Shown here in pieces: positions 1 to 11,280 of a stretch of 64,000 bases of DNA (the stretch's first letter is position 1; each line of letters begins with the position of its first letter). The notes under the pieces were generated by a model, which saw only the letters and a program-made list of their open reading frames with translations, did no database searches and was not told where the DNA came from. The position numbers and the translations under genes were made by a program. The DNA is taken from assembly GCA_963920665.1 (NCBI GenBank), contig OY987266.1, forward strand, positions 22,246,248-22,310,247, in the 5' to 3' direction. This DNA comes from Straminergon stramineum. Its lineage: Eukaryota; Streptophyta; Bryopsida; Hypnales; Calliergonaceae.

Positions 1-139
1 GACTTGTAAAACATAAATATTCAAGGAGTAGTCACATACGGTTCTCGATGGGGAAACCTCACGGTTCAAGCATAGTCTAGGCTTGTGATTGAGCTTTGAA
101 CTTCAACAATCCATTACTTTCTTGTATTTACATAATAAT

Positions 140-1800
140 TAACCCGATGAGGGCTCTTGTTTTTTGAGCAGTTTTGAAAGCTTGTCTGGAAATTTTTATT
201 TGTTCAAATCATTTTACTTCTGAAGACATATACAATGTTCTTCATTCAATCTATCGATATAAAGATTAGATTATGCTCGAGTCCGTTTAAATCCTCTAAA
301 GAGTAGGCACGAAACCAAAACCCCAAACCCCAAACCCATGCAACCCATGCGATCTAATAATGTAAACCACTAAAAACATCAGAAAACCACAAGCTGGGTT
401 CCCTAATTTTCCACACGACCAAACGGAAGCACTCGATTATTAGCTTCAAAACGATGAAAAAAATCAGCATTGAACAAAAATCAATCGTGCTATGTCTGCA
501 AAAATACTCACGTAGCGCGCACTGACATGAAATCCCTGAGGCTATGCGCAGTAAGTAATAGAACCCCTGAGGCTGTGGATCAATCACTCAGGAGTAGTGT
601 CCAGGATTATTCGGCATTCACGTTCATTATATGTGTTTTGTGTTTGTTGTTGTTTTTCCAGTTTGGGTTTTCATTGCAGGGCCCTGCGCTCAGCAAGGCC
701 CCGGGGCCGCAGCCCAAGGAAATGAGACCCAGCCTTCGATCCTTTATACCCCGCTCAGGGAGAATCTGACCGTCCATTTGGAAATGGATCTGACGGCAAA
801 AGCGACCCCCCATGGGCCAACCAATAGCGCTGCGGGATTGCGAGGGGACTTAAAGTAAGCTCCACGCCAGCATTCGGTTGTCCAAACTGCACACTTCTTC
901 CGATTCTAGCCGGTGTTTTGTTTCCCTAGACTTGATTTCTCAGGCAATGAAATTGATTTCTTAGAATTAAAAATAAAAAAATCAACCGAATTTCATGAAA
1001 TTTTGAAGATGAAATGGGGAGAAATTTCATATCAAGTACCAAAAGTGCTTCAAAAATTTCAAAATGGAAGTCCATTATTTGTAGTAGTGTAGAACATTGT
1101 TGTAAAGAATGATTAATTTTGAGTTACTTCATATGGTTATTGATACATGGTTATAATAGCTCTTGAACTTCCAAGATTTGAATGAAATGCTTGTTCTAAG
1201 GAATTTTTCAATATCAACAGTTGGAGTAGAAACTCATCCTCAAACGCTTCATGTTTTTTTTATTTGACGAAAAGGGAATCAGAGAAATCAATTTTAGGTA
1301 GCGGCAAAGTGAGAAAAACTGAGAATTGCAGGCAATTGATCTCACATCATCTCACATTCTCGATCTTGTCCCTTCTCGATATATGTATGATTATCACTTT
1401 TCCCTCTTTGTCGCCTCATGATCGATGATAACATCCATTTTGTTAAATTGGGCTCAAAATTCCTTCATTTTGGTGCAGTTCAGAACGTGCAGCCTGAACC
1501 CCAAATCGAGACCTGTTGTAGTTTGTGGCCTAGAATTCAACCTTTGTGACGATGTGAGTCTGAATTAATGGTGCGTGCATGGATTACCGGCAATTTAATT
1601 GACGTTGAATTTGATATGGTGGCAGCTGCAGGAGACACTGTCTGCGTTAGATCCCACCAATCGTTCCTCTCCAACTTCAACGCAGATACCAAGACTCCGT
1701 CACTATCAGTCGTTTCCAGAGGGGTCTCGTGGTCTTTCGGAGCGCTGTTTCATTTTATGAAGAAACAGTCCGCGGCACATTCAAAATGGAGCAACTGGGT
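140..1800 (+). repeat. Element E copy 1, partial
   Basis: Bases 150-290 resemble the inner part of copy 5 near 50,523-50,640, the stretch between the NLR fragments. Bases 530-1,790 follow copy 5 through the promoter-like module (579-902) and its right flank, with the same order of landmarks: the module, then a stretch with the sense AATTGATTTC, then a CTCACATCATCTCAC stretch, then the segment around 1,560-1,790. There is no second module, so this copy has the single-module form. It ends at 1,791-1,799, where it fuses to a fragment of the gene located at 56.8 kb. The reading frames inside are short and overlap in several frames, and I do not call any of them a gene. Confidence 0.8.
579..902 (-). 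promoter_or_regulatory. Promoter-like module of E copy 1
   Basis: This is a unit of about 324 bp shared by all larger E copies. Read on the minus strand it shows ATTGG (inverted CCAAT), then about 75 bp later TATAAAGG. Next comes a GC-rich stretch with the perfect palindrome GCAGGGCCCTGC at 676-687, bounded by TTGGG and CCCAA, which could pair. A core promoter is inferred from the order and spacing of these motifs. No transcript evidence is available. Confidence 0.5.
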
Positions 1801-2182
1801 GGAAGAGAGGTCTGACTGAAATATGCGCTCTCCGGGATCTCTTGGAATATATTGCAAAGTTCCCATCCCGCTCGCTCAAATCCTGGATAATCTCCGCACC
1901 ATTCATGTATTCTGTGGATGAAACTGCAATGGGTGCATCAACCTTCAGTGGAATTGTATATTCTTCAGTTTTGCCGTGTCTGTCGCAACTGGGTGGATGA
2001 GAGGTCTGACTGAAATACGGGCTCTCCGGGATCTCTTGGAATATACTCTGGACTTGAGAGGGAACTTGTACATCAGAGAGTACCTGATTGAGAAGCCACC
2101 AGTGGTTGAAACTTAGCCAGTCACAAAATCGTATCGATTGCTCGTACAGAAACTTTCAGCAAAAACCATCGACACTACTCCA
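1791..2182 (-). pseudogene. Rearranged captured 3' end of the nucleotidylyltransferase gene
   Basis: Bases 1,851-2,182 match 56,707-57,036 almost base for base, covering 3' flank, the whole terminal exon and about 100 bp of the last intron of the gene at 56,821-61,795. Bases 1,791-1,850 repeat part of the same exon (56,841-56,899), so the exon is present one and a half times. Compared with the parent there is a 2-base insertion in the stretch after TGACTGAAATACG, which shifts the frame, and substitutions such as GGATGAGAGG for GGAAGAGAGG. Intron sequence is retained, so the copy was made from DNA and not from mRNA. It cannot encode the parental C terminus. Confidence 0.9.
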
Positions 2183-5150
2183 AGTTTTAGATAATCAGGT
2201 CTAAAATTGAAGTTGCACAAGCCTACCCGAAATCCATTTTGCCCATCGAGGAGACAATGGAACTTTAGGGGGTTAAGGTCTTAAGGCGCTTCAAGTAAAA
2301 CCATGTAATGTGATAACACAAAGAAAAAAGAATGCTCTACGTGAATCAATAACATAGATATGTCAAATGAATTTCAATTATTGATTATAAAGTTTCAAAA
2401 GTTATCCTATTGCATTTAGATTGAGCACTTAACCCCTCTAGACCTACCAACTTTTTGACAGTCGAGGTTTTCAATGAATTGTCCACTTTCATATTCTTTT
2501 GCAAATAGAGGTTTGGTTGAAAATTTTAATTTTAACCATAAAAAAGTAAAGACTACTTTGTCTCGACAATATGCATGGAAGTAATTGTGGAAAATATGGA
2601 TGGTTGGATTTTTAGATTGTAACAATTTTGGATGATCAACTTTGTAGGCAAACTAAAAATGCAGCTTTTGCAAAAGAAAAATTATAAGATTCAAGCTGTA
2701 TAATGCTTTTTTATCCTCTCCCCCTCCAAAAAAAAAGCAATGAAATCTAAGTCAAAATTTGTACTTTTCAATTTTTTTAAAATGAGAAATAAAATCCCCC
2801 CGGTATGCAACTCTTGTATTATATGCAAGGGTTGTGAACATGAAAACGGCTTAGAGAATGGCTTTTGTAAATATTATATCAAATTAAAAAGACCAAAAAA
2901 CTTAGGTGAAGACCAAATTAAAAATTAAAAAATGTAGAAAATGTTGGGTTACATACATATTAGAAAAAATTCACAATATATATGAAGAATTTACCCCCTA
3001 AATGTATTTGAATATGTTTTCACCAGAAACGCTCCAAAACTACCATTTCTAGTACAAGTACCAAATTCTAGAATAAATACATTTTGGGATAAATGTAACC
3101 ATAGGAAATTGTAGTATACTGGTTTGAGAAGACTTGGAAAAAATTTCAAAAATTTACACCTTTTGGATTGCAAGATATTAGCATTTGAAGTGACAAAAAG
3201 ACCTTTCTTGGCCTTGCAAAATCCGAGACAGCTACACTTCACAAGGTCAAATCATTATGAAAAAATGTCCAAAATGGTTGTAAATCTTTGGATTCATTCT
3301 TCTAGTCATGTTGGCTACATTCTTGAAAAATTTTAGATCATTTGGAATTGTACAAAATATAGGAAAAAATCAGTAAGTAGAAAGAGGTAGAGAATGATTC
3401 AAAATACTAAATTGTGAATAATTTATTTATGGAATTGGAAAATGCTAATGCCAATGGTGATAGTATTGTAATAAACAATATACACCTTAGGTTTTTATTT
3501 TTTTCCAAAAATATTAAAAATTGAGTTAAATAAAGGTCTTCAAAGTTTATTTTAGAGTAGAGATTCCATTACTACCCACAAACTACCCACAACTAAAACT
3601 CTTCATAACTTTCATCTCATAAATCAAATGGAATGGTTCAAAGATTTTCAAGTATCTATAAATCTAGAAAATCAATTTCAAATTTTTATTGTTTTTAAAA
3701 ATGATTTTTAAAGAAGTTTTGTTTTGCTACTCAATTTGTCCATTGAGCAATGAAAACTACATATCATACAATAAATTTTTAACCATGTATTCAAAAGTTA
3801 TGAAATTTTTTGGGCCTTTAAGCTACTCCTCGGGCACATGTTGTGTGAAAATTTCAAAGAAAAAAAAATAGAAATCCCACTCATAGTAAGCTACCCCAAG
3901 TCACTATGTTGCCAAAAAACACCGTTTGGTCCTTTAGGGGTTAAACACTCATGTATAATTTTCAAAAATCTACACAAGAATTTCCCTCCAATTAAAAATA
4001 AAATCCATTCATAGTGTTTTATTTATAATAAAAAAATCTTAAATTTTTATTAAAAATTTCAAAAAGTTGGGAAGCTTGTCCTACGATACATGTATTAAAA
4101 AAACTCATAGAATTAGTTTTTTCATGCTATTATTGTCCTGAAAAAAAATTCATTTCATGTATATAATTACATTTTTGGATTCCTTGTTAAGAAGGCTACA
4201 AGATTTTTCTACATTAAAACAAATTAAATTTCTTGACATTGGACTTAAATGCATTATAAGTGATTATAACCAAGGCCATATAATATGGGAGTTGCATACC
4301 TAGGTAAAATACTTCCTCAATCTATACATACTTTCAAATAGAAGGAATAGAAAGCCAAAACTAACCAAATTGGATCCTATAAAATTAAAAATATGAAATA
4401 GGCATTAATTTTTAATATTTCACAATTGATATTACTAGCATATTGTTTGAAGCATCTTCAAAAAAGTTTGGAATCATTCTAATAATTTTTTTTCTTAATC
4501 ATAGAAGACGTTAAATCTTCCATTTGAATTGGGCCCCGCAAGGGTAGATTTACCGTGGGAAAAATGCAGGAATATTTAATTTCTTGCACATTATTTTGTT
4601 TGCAAATTCTGAATTCATATTTGCAATCAAAGCCCCCAAACTATCTATGAGAGGTCTAGAACATATCCTAGACATGGCACAAAATAGGGGGCATTTTAAA
4701 CTTTTATCCCAAGATAATCAACAAAATTACTTTGGGGGACCCAATTCAAATGGAGAATTTAATGTCTTGCCTAAATCACATTAGATTGAACCTTGTTATT
4801 TAAAAATTGCTAAAAATAAAAATTTGAAAAAATTCTTCAAAGCTAGTTTGTTTGTGCAAAAATAAAGACTAGAAATGTCTAAGAAAAGAATTGTTTTTTT
4901 CCATCCCAACTATTCCTTATGTTGGAAAAAAATTCTGTTTTTGGTCCCTTTTTCTATTTGACAACTAATTTGAATCCCCTTACATTCCAAACCCTATATT
5001 ATTATGCGCCTCTGGAACTCATGATTCTACTAACCCTAACCCTCTGTTCATGCCCAAGCCCATCAGCTCTTGATTTCTCAAACTCATGAATTGGACCTCA
5101 CCGACTTCAATTGGAACGTGAAGTGCAACGTCTTTTCACAAAGTAACCTA
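2183..5150 (-). repeat. Inverted, interrupted relative of block X
   Basis: This is AT-rich sequence without a credible gene. Stretches at 2,300-2,750 and 4,290-4,900 are reverse complements of 15.4-16.1 kb and 28.0-28.7 kb. The segment at 4,900-5,150 is the reverse complement of 27,660-27,900. About 1.5 kb in the middle, including a TTAA-flanked element at 2,995-3,940, is extra relative to X. Confidence 0.75.
2995..3940. mobile_element. TTAA-target non-autonomous element
   Basis: The ends are CCCCTAAATG on the left and CCTTTAGGGG on the right, flanked by TTAC (2,991-2,994) and TTAA (3,941-3,944). The interior is related, in opposite orientation, to the element at 40,618-41,543: for example the right end reads GCCAAAAAACACC next to GGTCCTTTAGGGG, the reverse of 40,618 onward. 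No transposase frame is present. Confidence 0.7.
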
Positions 5151-5383
5151 CACTAAATAGTGAAATTAGGTTGCCTTAACAATTAGGTTGCCCTATCCCA
5201 AGAAAGTTACTTTACAAGCCATCAAATTCAACAAATATTTCTAAAAATATGGAAGTTCATGAGTCCCGAATACAGTAATATGAAATTCAAAAGTAGTTCA
5301 TTCTCGTACAGTAACTGTAATTATTTATTTAGTGTCGAATGTTGAGAAATTAGAGAGGGGCAACCTAATTTCACTATTCAGTG
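5151..5383. mobile_element. 233-bp MITE with TA target duplication
   Basis: The terminal inverted repeats start CACTAAATAGTGAAATTAGG and end with its reverse complement at 5,359-5,383, with one mismatch seen. TA flanks both sides (5,149-5,150 and 5,384-5,385). E copy 4 carries the same locus without the insertion: around 27,655-27,672 the sequence runs across a single TA between the two flanks. The interior is non-coding. The TA duplication suggests a Tc1/mariner (Stowaway-type) origin. Confidence 0.88.
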
Positions 5384-5385
5384 TA

Positions 5386-8035
5386 GCGTGCGTGCTGGGC
5401 ACGCATAACGAAGAGGTCCTTGTGGACATGCACGCCGTCGACAGGTTCGGCACGGGAGCACCGAATTGCTTGCACGCTCGCTCCTAGTGCCGCGACTGTA
5501 ACTTCATCCCAGGGTGCAAATTGTCTAGCGCCATTGACTAGAATCCTTGCATTGCCGTCGTCGCGAGACTCTACTCCGCATTAATTCCACGGCGACACGG
5601 ATATATATATAAATTACTCGCCCGGTCATTCTGTTCCGAACAAATTGCGATCGATGACTCTCTGTTCCCGAGGATGTGAAATTCAGTGGAAGAGGGAATT
5701 GAAGTGGTGAGCAATTGCAGCACGATTTCATGGCGACGGCACACGAACCGATCCTTGGCACCGCAACCGACCTGCACATGAAATTAAAATGACATCAACC
5801 GCGAGACTCTACTGCGCGCTTGGCTCCACGGCAACAAGGATTACTCGGCCGGTTAAGTTGTTCCCTTCCGAATGAATTGCGATGACTCCTTGTTCCTGAG
5901 GATTGGTGAAATTCAATGGAAGAGGGAAATGCGGTGAGCAGCACGATTTCATGGCGACGGCTGCGCGCGACTGAGTATTGTAAGCTTAATTCATTTTGAA
6001 CCGCATGCAGGGGGCAGGGATCTGGCTAGCTATGTGCAGTACATAATAGAATCCCTGAGGCTGTGGATCAATCACTTCGGTGTAGTGTACAGGATTATTC
6101 GGCATTCACGTTAATTAGAGGTGTTTTGTGTTTGCTGTTGTTTTTCCAGTTTGGGTTTTCATTGCAGGGCCCTGCGCTCAGCAAGGCCCCGGGGCCGCAG
6201 CCCAAGGAAATGAGACCCAGCCTTCGATACTTTATACCCCGCTCAGGGAGAATCCGACCGTCCATTTGGAAATGGATCTGACGGCAAATGCGACCCCCCA
6301 TGGGCCAACCAATAGCGCTGCGGGGTTGCGAGAGGACTTACAGTAAGCTCCACGCCATCATAGGCTTGTCCGAACTGCACACTTTTTCCGATTCTAGCCG
6401 GTGTTTTGTTTCCCTAGACTTGATTTCTCAGCCGATAAAATGGATTTCTTCGAATTAAAAAAAAAAATTCAACCGAATTTCATGAAATTTTGAAGAAGAA
6501 ATGAGGAGAAATTTCATATCAAGTACCAAAAGTGCTTCAAAAATTTCAAAATGGAAGTCCATTATTTGTAGTAGTGTAGAACATCGTTGTAAAGAATGAT
6601 TAATTTTGAGTTACTCCATGTGGTTATTGATACATGGTTATAATAGCTCTTGAACTTCCAAGATTTGAATGAAATGTTTGTTCTAAGGAACTTTTCAATA
6701 TTTCCAGTTGGAGTAGAAACTCATCCTCAAACGCTTCATGTTTTTTTGATTTGAGGAAAAGGGAGTCAGAGAAATCAATTTTAGCTAGCGGCAAAGTGAG
6801 AAAAACTGAGAATTGAAGGGAATTGATCTCACATCATCTCACATTCTCGATCTTGTCCCTTCTCGATATATGTATGATTATCACTTTCCCCTCTTTCTCG
6901 CCTCATGATCGAAGATAACATCCATTTTGTTAAATTGGCCACAGAATTCCTTTATTTTGGTGCAGTTCAGAACGTGCAGCCTGAACCCCAAATCCAGGTT
7001 TGCTGTAGCCTGGAATTCAACCTTTGTGACGATGTAAGTCTGAATTAATGGTGCGTGCATGGAATACCGGCAATTTAATTGACGTTGAATTTGATATTTT
7101 GGCAGCTGCAGGAGACACTGTCTGCGTTAGATCCCACCCAATCATGCGTAATGCTGTCTTCCAAGTGGGATGGAGAGCTCTGTGCATGCAAGATGTTTCG
7201 AACTCAAACCGCCATAGATGAACTCCTACAGGCTCTGGATTGGAGTCTATTCTGACCAAGATTATAAATCCGAAATAAGGCCAACTTAACTAGGATCGGA
7301 GCTCAGCATGCATGCCACAGCTTCATCAGGGTTGCCAAAAACTTGGACTACGAATATGATCGACCATAAAGCGCACGTACACAGGGACACTGGATCACAA
7401 GCCACAACTTAATTGCGTGGCAATGCAAGACACTGCTCGCTCTTGTTTGGATCTCCAATGGGAGAATTCTCGCGTACTTCTTGGATTGATTACATTAGCT
7501 AGCTCATCATATACAAGTGCAGCTGGTAACCAAGATGGCCAATAGATCAAATTCCAAATCAACATGCAACCCCTGCTGCTCAATTCAGATGATGCATGTA
7601 TTTCCAAAGATCGCCGCGCGGAGTTGAATGATGTACATGTTTCTCACGTTCGGGGGAATCGAAGCCTAGCCTCCAGGCCAAGCAGAAGAGCATGAGCTCA
7701 AGATTGTGCTGGAGCTTCTTTCATTTAGCACCAGGATATCAGAGTCTAATGAGCTCCAATTGAACTGATGCTTCAGTATATGAATCGAAGTGGATAGCAT
7801 GGGTTGGTGTCACGTGAACTTCAGGAGTTCTAGTGGGAACGGCACGGGGGTGCCCTGGTACGTGATTCTCTTGTCCATCCAGTCATTGCAACGCCATCAA
7901 GTTGTGACATTGCATTGGGTTAATCCACGTGACCACATGTGTTCTCGTGTCATAATAAGCTCCGAAAGGCAACTCAGAACTTTGGTGAGAGAAATTTGCA
8001 GCTTGGCCGTGGGACATCAGTTGGTTTGTTCACAA
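5386..8035 (+). repeat. Element E copy 2, single-module form
   Basis: Order: a GC-rich 5' part (5,386-6,040), the promoter-like module (6,067-6,390), then the right-hand part to about 7,845 and a short further match at 7,969-8,030. It matches copy 5 on the same strand, but the NLR insert and second module are missing. Bases 7,846-7,968 are absent from copy 5. The frames here are short and conflicting, and I see no gene. Confidence 0.85.
6067..6390 (-). promoter_or_regulatory. Promoter-like module of E copy 2
   Basis: It has the same motif order as the other copies on the minus strand: ATTGG, then a TATAAAG-type box, then the palindrome GCAGGGCCCTGC. Its left flank matches the left flank of the first module of copy 5, and its right flank matches the right flank of the second module. 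That is what recombination between two modules, or the state before duplication, would leave. Confidence 0.5.
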
Positions 8036-8071
8036 GAAGGTGAATTCAGAATCGCATTGCCAGCTCTAACA

Positions 8072-8244
8072 GATATTTCGTTAAAATGGCGGTATTCATA
8101 CGCCATTTTCCCATTTATTTTCTAGGACGGGTGTAGATTTCAGACCGCACGGTCTAAAATCTAAGAGTGGTTTACATTTCAGACCGCGCGGTCTGAACCG
8201 CAAAGTGCCAAGTTTGTGGAATATCGCCGTTTTAACGAAATATC
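8072..8244. mobile_element. 173-bp foldback MITE, family F2
   Basis: The terminal inverted repeats of about 25 bp begin GATATTTCGTTAAAATGGCG and end with a matching CGCCGTTTTAACGAAATATC. Inside are two copies of a CAGACCGCxCGGTCT-type palindrome. The element at 36,412-36,620 has the same inner sequence order, down to the AGTGCCAA stretch. I could not identify a target duplication. Confidence 0.65.
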
Positions 8245-9230
8245 CGTTCTCTGCAAACTCCTACGAGTGGCTGAGTATAGTGTCCAATTTGGTAAGAAAG
8301 TTGCATGCCTCGAAATCTGTTATTTTTACACGTGGAGCTGGAGTTGACTTTCCGGTATTCACGGGCCAAGTAGGGACCTTGGCAAATTATTATTGCACTT
8401 GTCAATCAGTGACAATGTCGTTGCAAGATTTCAATCCTGAAAATAGGACTTCTGGAATTGATACCAGGAAAAATTTCGGAACTATTTTTTGATCTATTCG
8501 AGCCTCACAAATTCTGCTTTCAAGAGTCAGCAAATGCTTCATCTGCGAGGAAATTCAGTGACCATCTTAGCCAGCACATGGAAAGCTGCTTTATGTTGAT
8601 GTCAGGTATGATCCCTGCAAGCATGGCAAATTTTCACCATTGATAGCCTATCTTACCGTGGACAATCCTTTCCGCAAAGAACTCTCAATCTGAAAGTCAG
8701 ATCTAACTGCAGAGACAACATTCAGATTTACAGTCATGAGTCTAAACAATGCTAAATGATGCAGCATTACACCAGATGCATTTGCGTCTATCCAAATGAA
8801 ACCCTACAAATTCAAATTCGATACAAATCCATTTTTCACAGAGATGACGGCCTTCATCACTTCAGTAAAGATTGCCACCACTCGCATGGAAATAGAATTC
8901 AGAAAATATTTTGAAATTGGATGCCGAATGGATATCTTTCTTCAATGACCCCTGCAATGTGGGCTTGATTGAACAACCCAAATCTGTGAATTCCGCCCTC
9001 GTAGAAGAACACCTTCAGTTGTCGTGTTTACCCGCTCTGTGAAGACAATCAGCGTACTCATCTACAATCACCATAACTTCAGGTAATTTAGGGATGCAAA
9101 ACATGTGAGAAGGGATGTAGAACATGTGAGGGTCTGTCACTTTTGTTCCTACTAAGAAGCTTGAACGGAGTTATTTGCATCAACAAATAGATATTTATAA
9201 TGTAGGAATAGAATGAGATTTATAGCCGAG
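8245..9230. other. Intergenic, nothing recognised
   Basis: Only short frames without recognisable domains are present. I see no duplicate of this stretch elsewhere in the window. Confidence 0.5.
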
Positions 9231-10760
9231 GCAACCCACTCTTGATCACCCTCCATTTTGGTAATGTAGGGTGCCCCCTTAATTTCTTAGGTATATGTGA
9301 GTAGTGATTAGTTATGGTGCAGTTCCCGGCACATTTGTGGCACATTATGATCGACTTCACGTCTCTTGATATTGCAACCAACCCTTGATTGAATTTTGCA
9401 ACTAACCCTTGGTTGGAAATAGGAAGACCTAGATGACCAATATGGGTGGAACAAAATCTTGAGCTAAAAAAATTCCTGGTAATGATGCTTTGAAGAAAAA
9501 AAATCTAAAAAATTATAGAAGCCTTCCACACTCTAATTTTGCAAATAGGAAAAGTTCCCCACTATAGAAAGTTGCCTTGCATATACATATAATTGCTTAA
9601 GTAGTTAGAAATGGGTTGCCTTCCTTATTGGCAAACACACAATTGTGTTTTGACAAGAAATTAGTACATTTCATTTGAGACCCAAAACAATTATACTACC
9701 ATGCTAGTCATGAGGTAGGTGTGCTTTTCAAACTATTAGAGCCAAATTTTTTTCACATGGAGGGACATGATTAAGTTCTTCAACTATTAGTTTTGGCTAC
9801 ATTGTCATTATTCTCCTCCATTCTATGGTTTGCATTTAGAACACACCACTTTCTCGTTCAAAAAGTCATAAGTAATTTTAAACAAGTAATTCATAATGCG
9901 TTGTTCACCATTTGCTTTAGTCTATCCTTGGGAATTCTCTAATCCCTTACAAGTGAAGATACCTCTTCCATTGAAAGTACCAATATGGGCAATTTATGCA
10001 CCCCTTCCCAAAACAAAATTGAAATACTATTGCACTCTTAATTAAAAATAAATCAATGGAATTGACAAAACCATGTGTTTGAAACCATCTAGATGCTACA
10101 TTAGATGTTATTGTTGACATAAAAATATAGGTTGTTACATAGGATGTCATCTAAAATATGTCACCTTAAAATACATGTCTATTCCAGTGTATATTCCCAA
10201 AAGGTATGCTGCAACTACTTTAGGAGTGGAGGTGCACACACCCAAGTTGTGTCCTTGAATCTCAATATACAATTGAACAAAGGTGATGAAAATAAGAATC
10301 TTCATGTTCAAATTCTACAAAGCATGAAGTGCAACATGACTTCTCAAGAGTTGTGCAGAATTCACAAATAAATGTTTGTGTCATGTGTTTTTAATAGTTT
10401 CATTTCTTTATAAGCCTCTTTTAGTAGAAATCTCTCAAAGTTTATCCATTGCTTGATTATTCAAGGAGCAAAATCTTAAGTATTACTTGGCAAGATGATA
10501 TACAACAACTAAGATCCACACTTATCAATTGTTGTTATAAATTTTCATAAATATATAAAAAATGTGCCAAAATCATCAAGAATTGGCTCACTTAAAAATG
10601 ACAAGATACTATTGAGGTTTAGAAGGAGATTGAGACAAAAGATAATAGTTGAGGGGTGGTTTAGATAGTGATTAATCCCAACCATTTTCTCATGTGATTA
10701 CTAATAGTTGAGAAACATTAATCCTTAAGTGTTCAATCTAAAGGCAACAAGATCACTTCT
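9230..10760. repeat. Older inverted repeat, left arm
   Basis: This segment is the diverged reverse complement of about 46.57-48.09 kb. Landmarks are CTTGATCACC next to ATGTAGGGTGC at 9,240-9,275 against the reverse at 48,045-48,080, and a shared frame, conserved over about 65 codons, at 10,132-10,371 and 46,979-47,203. The frame similarity follows from DNA identity, and I do not call it a gene. Confidence 0.75.
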
Positions 10761-10763
10761 TAA

Positions 10764-11280
10764 CTCTTAAAGGACCATTCTCCCTTGGGGGGACAAATGA
10801 GATTTGGGGCAACTACCTAAGGTCTCAATTTTTGTCATGATTTTTTGAAACTTTTTACGAAGCTAGAAACATTGACTTGCTTCACAGGAATAGAATTTTT
10901 TTCATTTGCTACTAGGGAACAAAAGTTATGCATAAATAAGCTCAAAACAAGGGAGAGGGGCCGGTAAAAAAACAACTTGGATTTTATTTTTAAATTTTTT
11001 TTCCTCCTAGACTATATTTTTGTCTCAATGTAAAGCTTTGATTCATTCCATTTGGATTTGTTATGAGAAAGTTATGGACAATCTTATATTTCAAGCAATT
11101 AGAGCATCTTCTTGGAAAAATAACTTGTAGGGTTCATTTTTTAATACACTTTTTACAATTTTTTATTAAAAAAAAGGTCATTATAGTTTAATTTGCTTGC
11201 TAGAGGAGTCTCACCACTGGGATTAGTGCATTTGAATTCCATCTTAGAGATATTAAAAATTTAGATTTTCCTTCTATTAG
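10764..11280. mobile_element. TTAA-target element, truncated by E copy 3
   Basis: It begins after TTAA (10,760-10,763) with CTCTTAAAGGACC. It runs as a close reverse complement of the right half of the element at 25,975-26,891, and stops where E copy 3 begins. ATTTTCCTTC is present twice at the junction (near 11,269 and at 11,281). Confidence 0.7.

Noticed and set aside
315..337. Telomere-like CCCCAAA repeats
   Set aside because: Only three units, not the plant CCCTAAA unit, and inside a repeat far from any other telomeric sequence.
6063..6346. Recurring 68-75-codon frames in the module (FIAGPCAQQGPGAAAQG and others) as a small protein family
   Set aside because: Three frames on both strands stay open together in this GC-rich, stop-poor stretch, and the old copies break them. 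Promoter-like motifs explain the conservation better.
7790..8125. A 111-codon frame at the end of E copy 2
   Set aside because: It runs into the foldback MITE, and copy 5 lacks its middle part.
10132..10371. A 79-codon frame with a partner at 46,979-47,203 as a gene
   Set aside because: The whole segment is an inverted duplication. The frame is short and lacks recognisable features.
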